NCBI GenBank assembly: GCA_031257715.1
Contig: JAIROE010000226.1
Coordinates: 1-6,235 of the forward strand
Direction: 5' to 3'
From: Treponema sp.
GTDB taxonomy: Bacteria; Spirochaetota; Spirochaetia; Treponematales; Breznakiellaceae
Length of the DNA: 6,235 nt
The position numbers and the translations under genes are program-made. The notes beneath the pieces were generated by a model. That model was not told the origin of the DNA and searched no databases. It worked only from the letters and a program-made list of their open reading frames with translations. Shown here one piece after another: positions 5,178 to 6,235 of the stretch (the stretch's first letter is position 1; each line of letters opens with the position of its first letter).

Positions 5178-6235
5178 ATGATCAAAACAACAAGGTCCAT
5201 TGTCCTGTTTGTGATTTTTGCCGCTGTGGCGTTCTCTCTGCCGGCCGCGGGAAAGAATCAGGGTAAAACGACATCCCTGGAATTGTGGCATTATTTTGAA
5301 AGTGATGCTGAAAGAGAAGGTTTACAAAGAGTTGCCGATGAATTTGCGGCGGCCAATCCGGGGACTACGGTGAATATCACCCATGTTCCGCGTGATGAAC
5401 TTATCAAACAGTACATGATGGGTGCCGTTTCTGGTGAACTGCCGGATATCGCCATGATGGATAATCCCGACATGAGGGCGTACATCGAGATGGGACTCTG
5501 CGCCGATATTACCGACAAGTTCAATGCCTGGAGCGAAAAGGGATACTATTACGAAGGGCCTCTCAATTCCTGTAAAAAGGATGGGCGGATCTATGGCCTG
5601 CCTCACAATTCAAACTGTCTTGAGCTTCTATACGATGTGGATCAAATGAGGGAAGCGGGAGTGAGCCCCCCGGCCACTTGGGATGAACTGACCGCGGCAT
5701 GCAGGGTCCTCAAGGCAAAATATCCCTCGCTTTATCCTTTGGCTTTCAGCGCAAACAACAATGAAGAAGGCACCTTCCAGTTTATGCCGTTCCTTATTTC
5801 AGCCGGCGGCGGTGTGGACAACCTTGGCTCTCCCGAGGCCATCAGGGCCGTGTCATATTGGAAACAACTGGTGGACGCGGGTTATGTTCCAAGGGATGTC
5901 ATAAACTGGGGACAGACGGAAGTGAACGCCCAGTTTGTTTCTGGGAATGTGATCATGCAGGTGAACGGGCCCTGGAATTATGCCATTTTGAAGGCAAATG
6001 CTCCGAACAAAAACTGGAGAGTCACGCTTCTTCCCAAAGACAAAAAATACGCGTCCGTGCTGGGAGGCGAGAATTTTGCGGTTACCAGGGCGTGTAAAGA
6101 CCTTGAGATCGGCTGGAGCTTTCTGAGTACCCTGTGCAGCGGCAAAAACACGGCGGAATACTGCGCCGTGGTAGGCAAATTTCCCCCTCGAAGCGACGGA
6201 GACAAATACAGCAATGTATGGACCTCCGATCCCGT
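5178..6235 (+). CDS. ABC transporter sugar-type extracellular solute-binding protein (family 1), 3' end cut by the window
   Basis: The frame runs open to the right edge: 352 residues are visible, and the family usually has about 410-440. Such proteins capture a sugar or oligosaccharide in the periplasm and pass it to a two-permease ABC importer. Residues 1-25 form a signal peptide: K3/R6, a hydrophobic core (about 7-20), then SLPAAG with likely cleavage near A23-A24. There is no lipobox cysteine, so it looks secreted rather than lipid-anchored. Family features are ELWHYFES at the mature start, EFAAANPGTTV (55-65), LPDIAMMDNP (88-97), GRIYGLPHNSNCLELLYD (136-153), PPATWDEL (164-171), FVSGNVIMQVNGPW (253-266) and a GGENFAVTR segment (296-304). 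It lies 368 nt after the transketolase gene, behind terminator candidates, so it probably begins a new operon with permease genes beyond the edge. The substrate cannot be told; a carbohydrate is most likely. Confidence 0.93.
   Translation, partial: MIKTTRSIVLFVIFAAVAFSLPAAGKNQGKTTSLELWHYFESDAEREGLQRVADEFAAANPGTTVNITHVPRDELIKQYMMGAVSGELPDIAMMDNPDMRAYIEMGLCADITDKFNAWSEKGYYYEGPLNSCKKDGRIYGLPHNSNCLELLYDVDQMREAGVSPPATWDELTAACRVLKAKYPSLYPLAFSANNNEEGTFQFMPFLISAGGGVDNLGSPEAIRAVSYWKQLVDAGYVPRDVINWGQTEVNAQFVSGNVIMQVNGPWNYAILKANAPNKNWRVTLLPKDKKYASVLGGENFAVTRACKDLEIGWSFLSTLCSGKNTAEYCAVVGKFPPRSDGDKYSNVWTSDP

Overview
The window looks like a chromosomal segment from a spirochaete, most plausibly a Treponema-like bacterium of moderate GC content. 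This rests on gene style and on resemblance of the proteins to spirochaete ones, not on a marker gene, so it is an inference. All supported protein genes lie on the plus strand.

Region 1 (about 1-300) is an AT-rich intergenic regulatory stretch. It holds promoter-like hexamers, several small palindromes and repeats, and a 12-codon frame with a Shine-Dalgarno-like sequence. A terminator-like hairpin lies inside that frame, an arrangement resembling a transcription-attenuation leader.

Region 2 (301-4809) is a compact three-gene cluster, probably one operon. It encodes a 675-residue protein with a winged-helix-like N-terminus and a divergent pRiA4b ORF-3-like C-terminal domain. Next is a 161-residue PTS EIIA protein of the PtsN/fructose type, whose start overlaps the previous gene by 17 nt. 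Third is a full-length transketolase 56 nt downstream. The EIIA has no transporter partner here and probably acts as a phosphorylation-dependent regulator. Its coupling to a DNA-binding-like protein and to a central carbon enzyme suggests a regulatory link with sugar metabolism, but that is inference.

Region 3 (4810-5177) is a 368-nt intergenic region dense in hairpins. It contains two or three terminator candidates, a perfect 12-bp palindrome, and two CCGGTT-type boxes close to the next gene.

Region 4 (5178-6235, running off the right edge) is the first 352 residues of an ABC-transporter sugar-binding protein with a classical signal peptide. It probably starts a separate carbohydrate-uptake operon whose permease genes lie beyond the window.

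No CRISPR array, tRNA, rRNA, insertion sequence or obvious defence system was seen. The least explained items are the fusion protein at 301-2328 and the leader in front of it.
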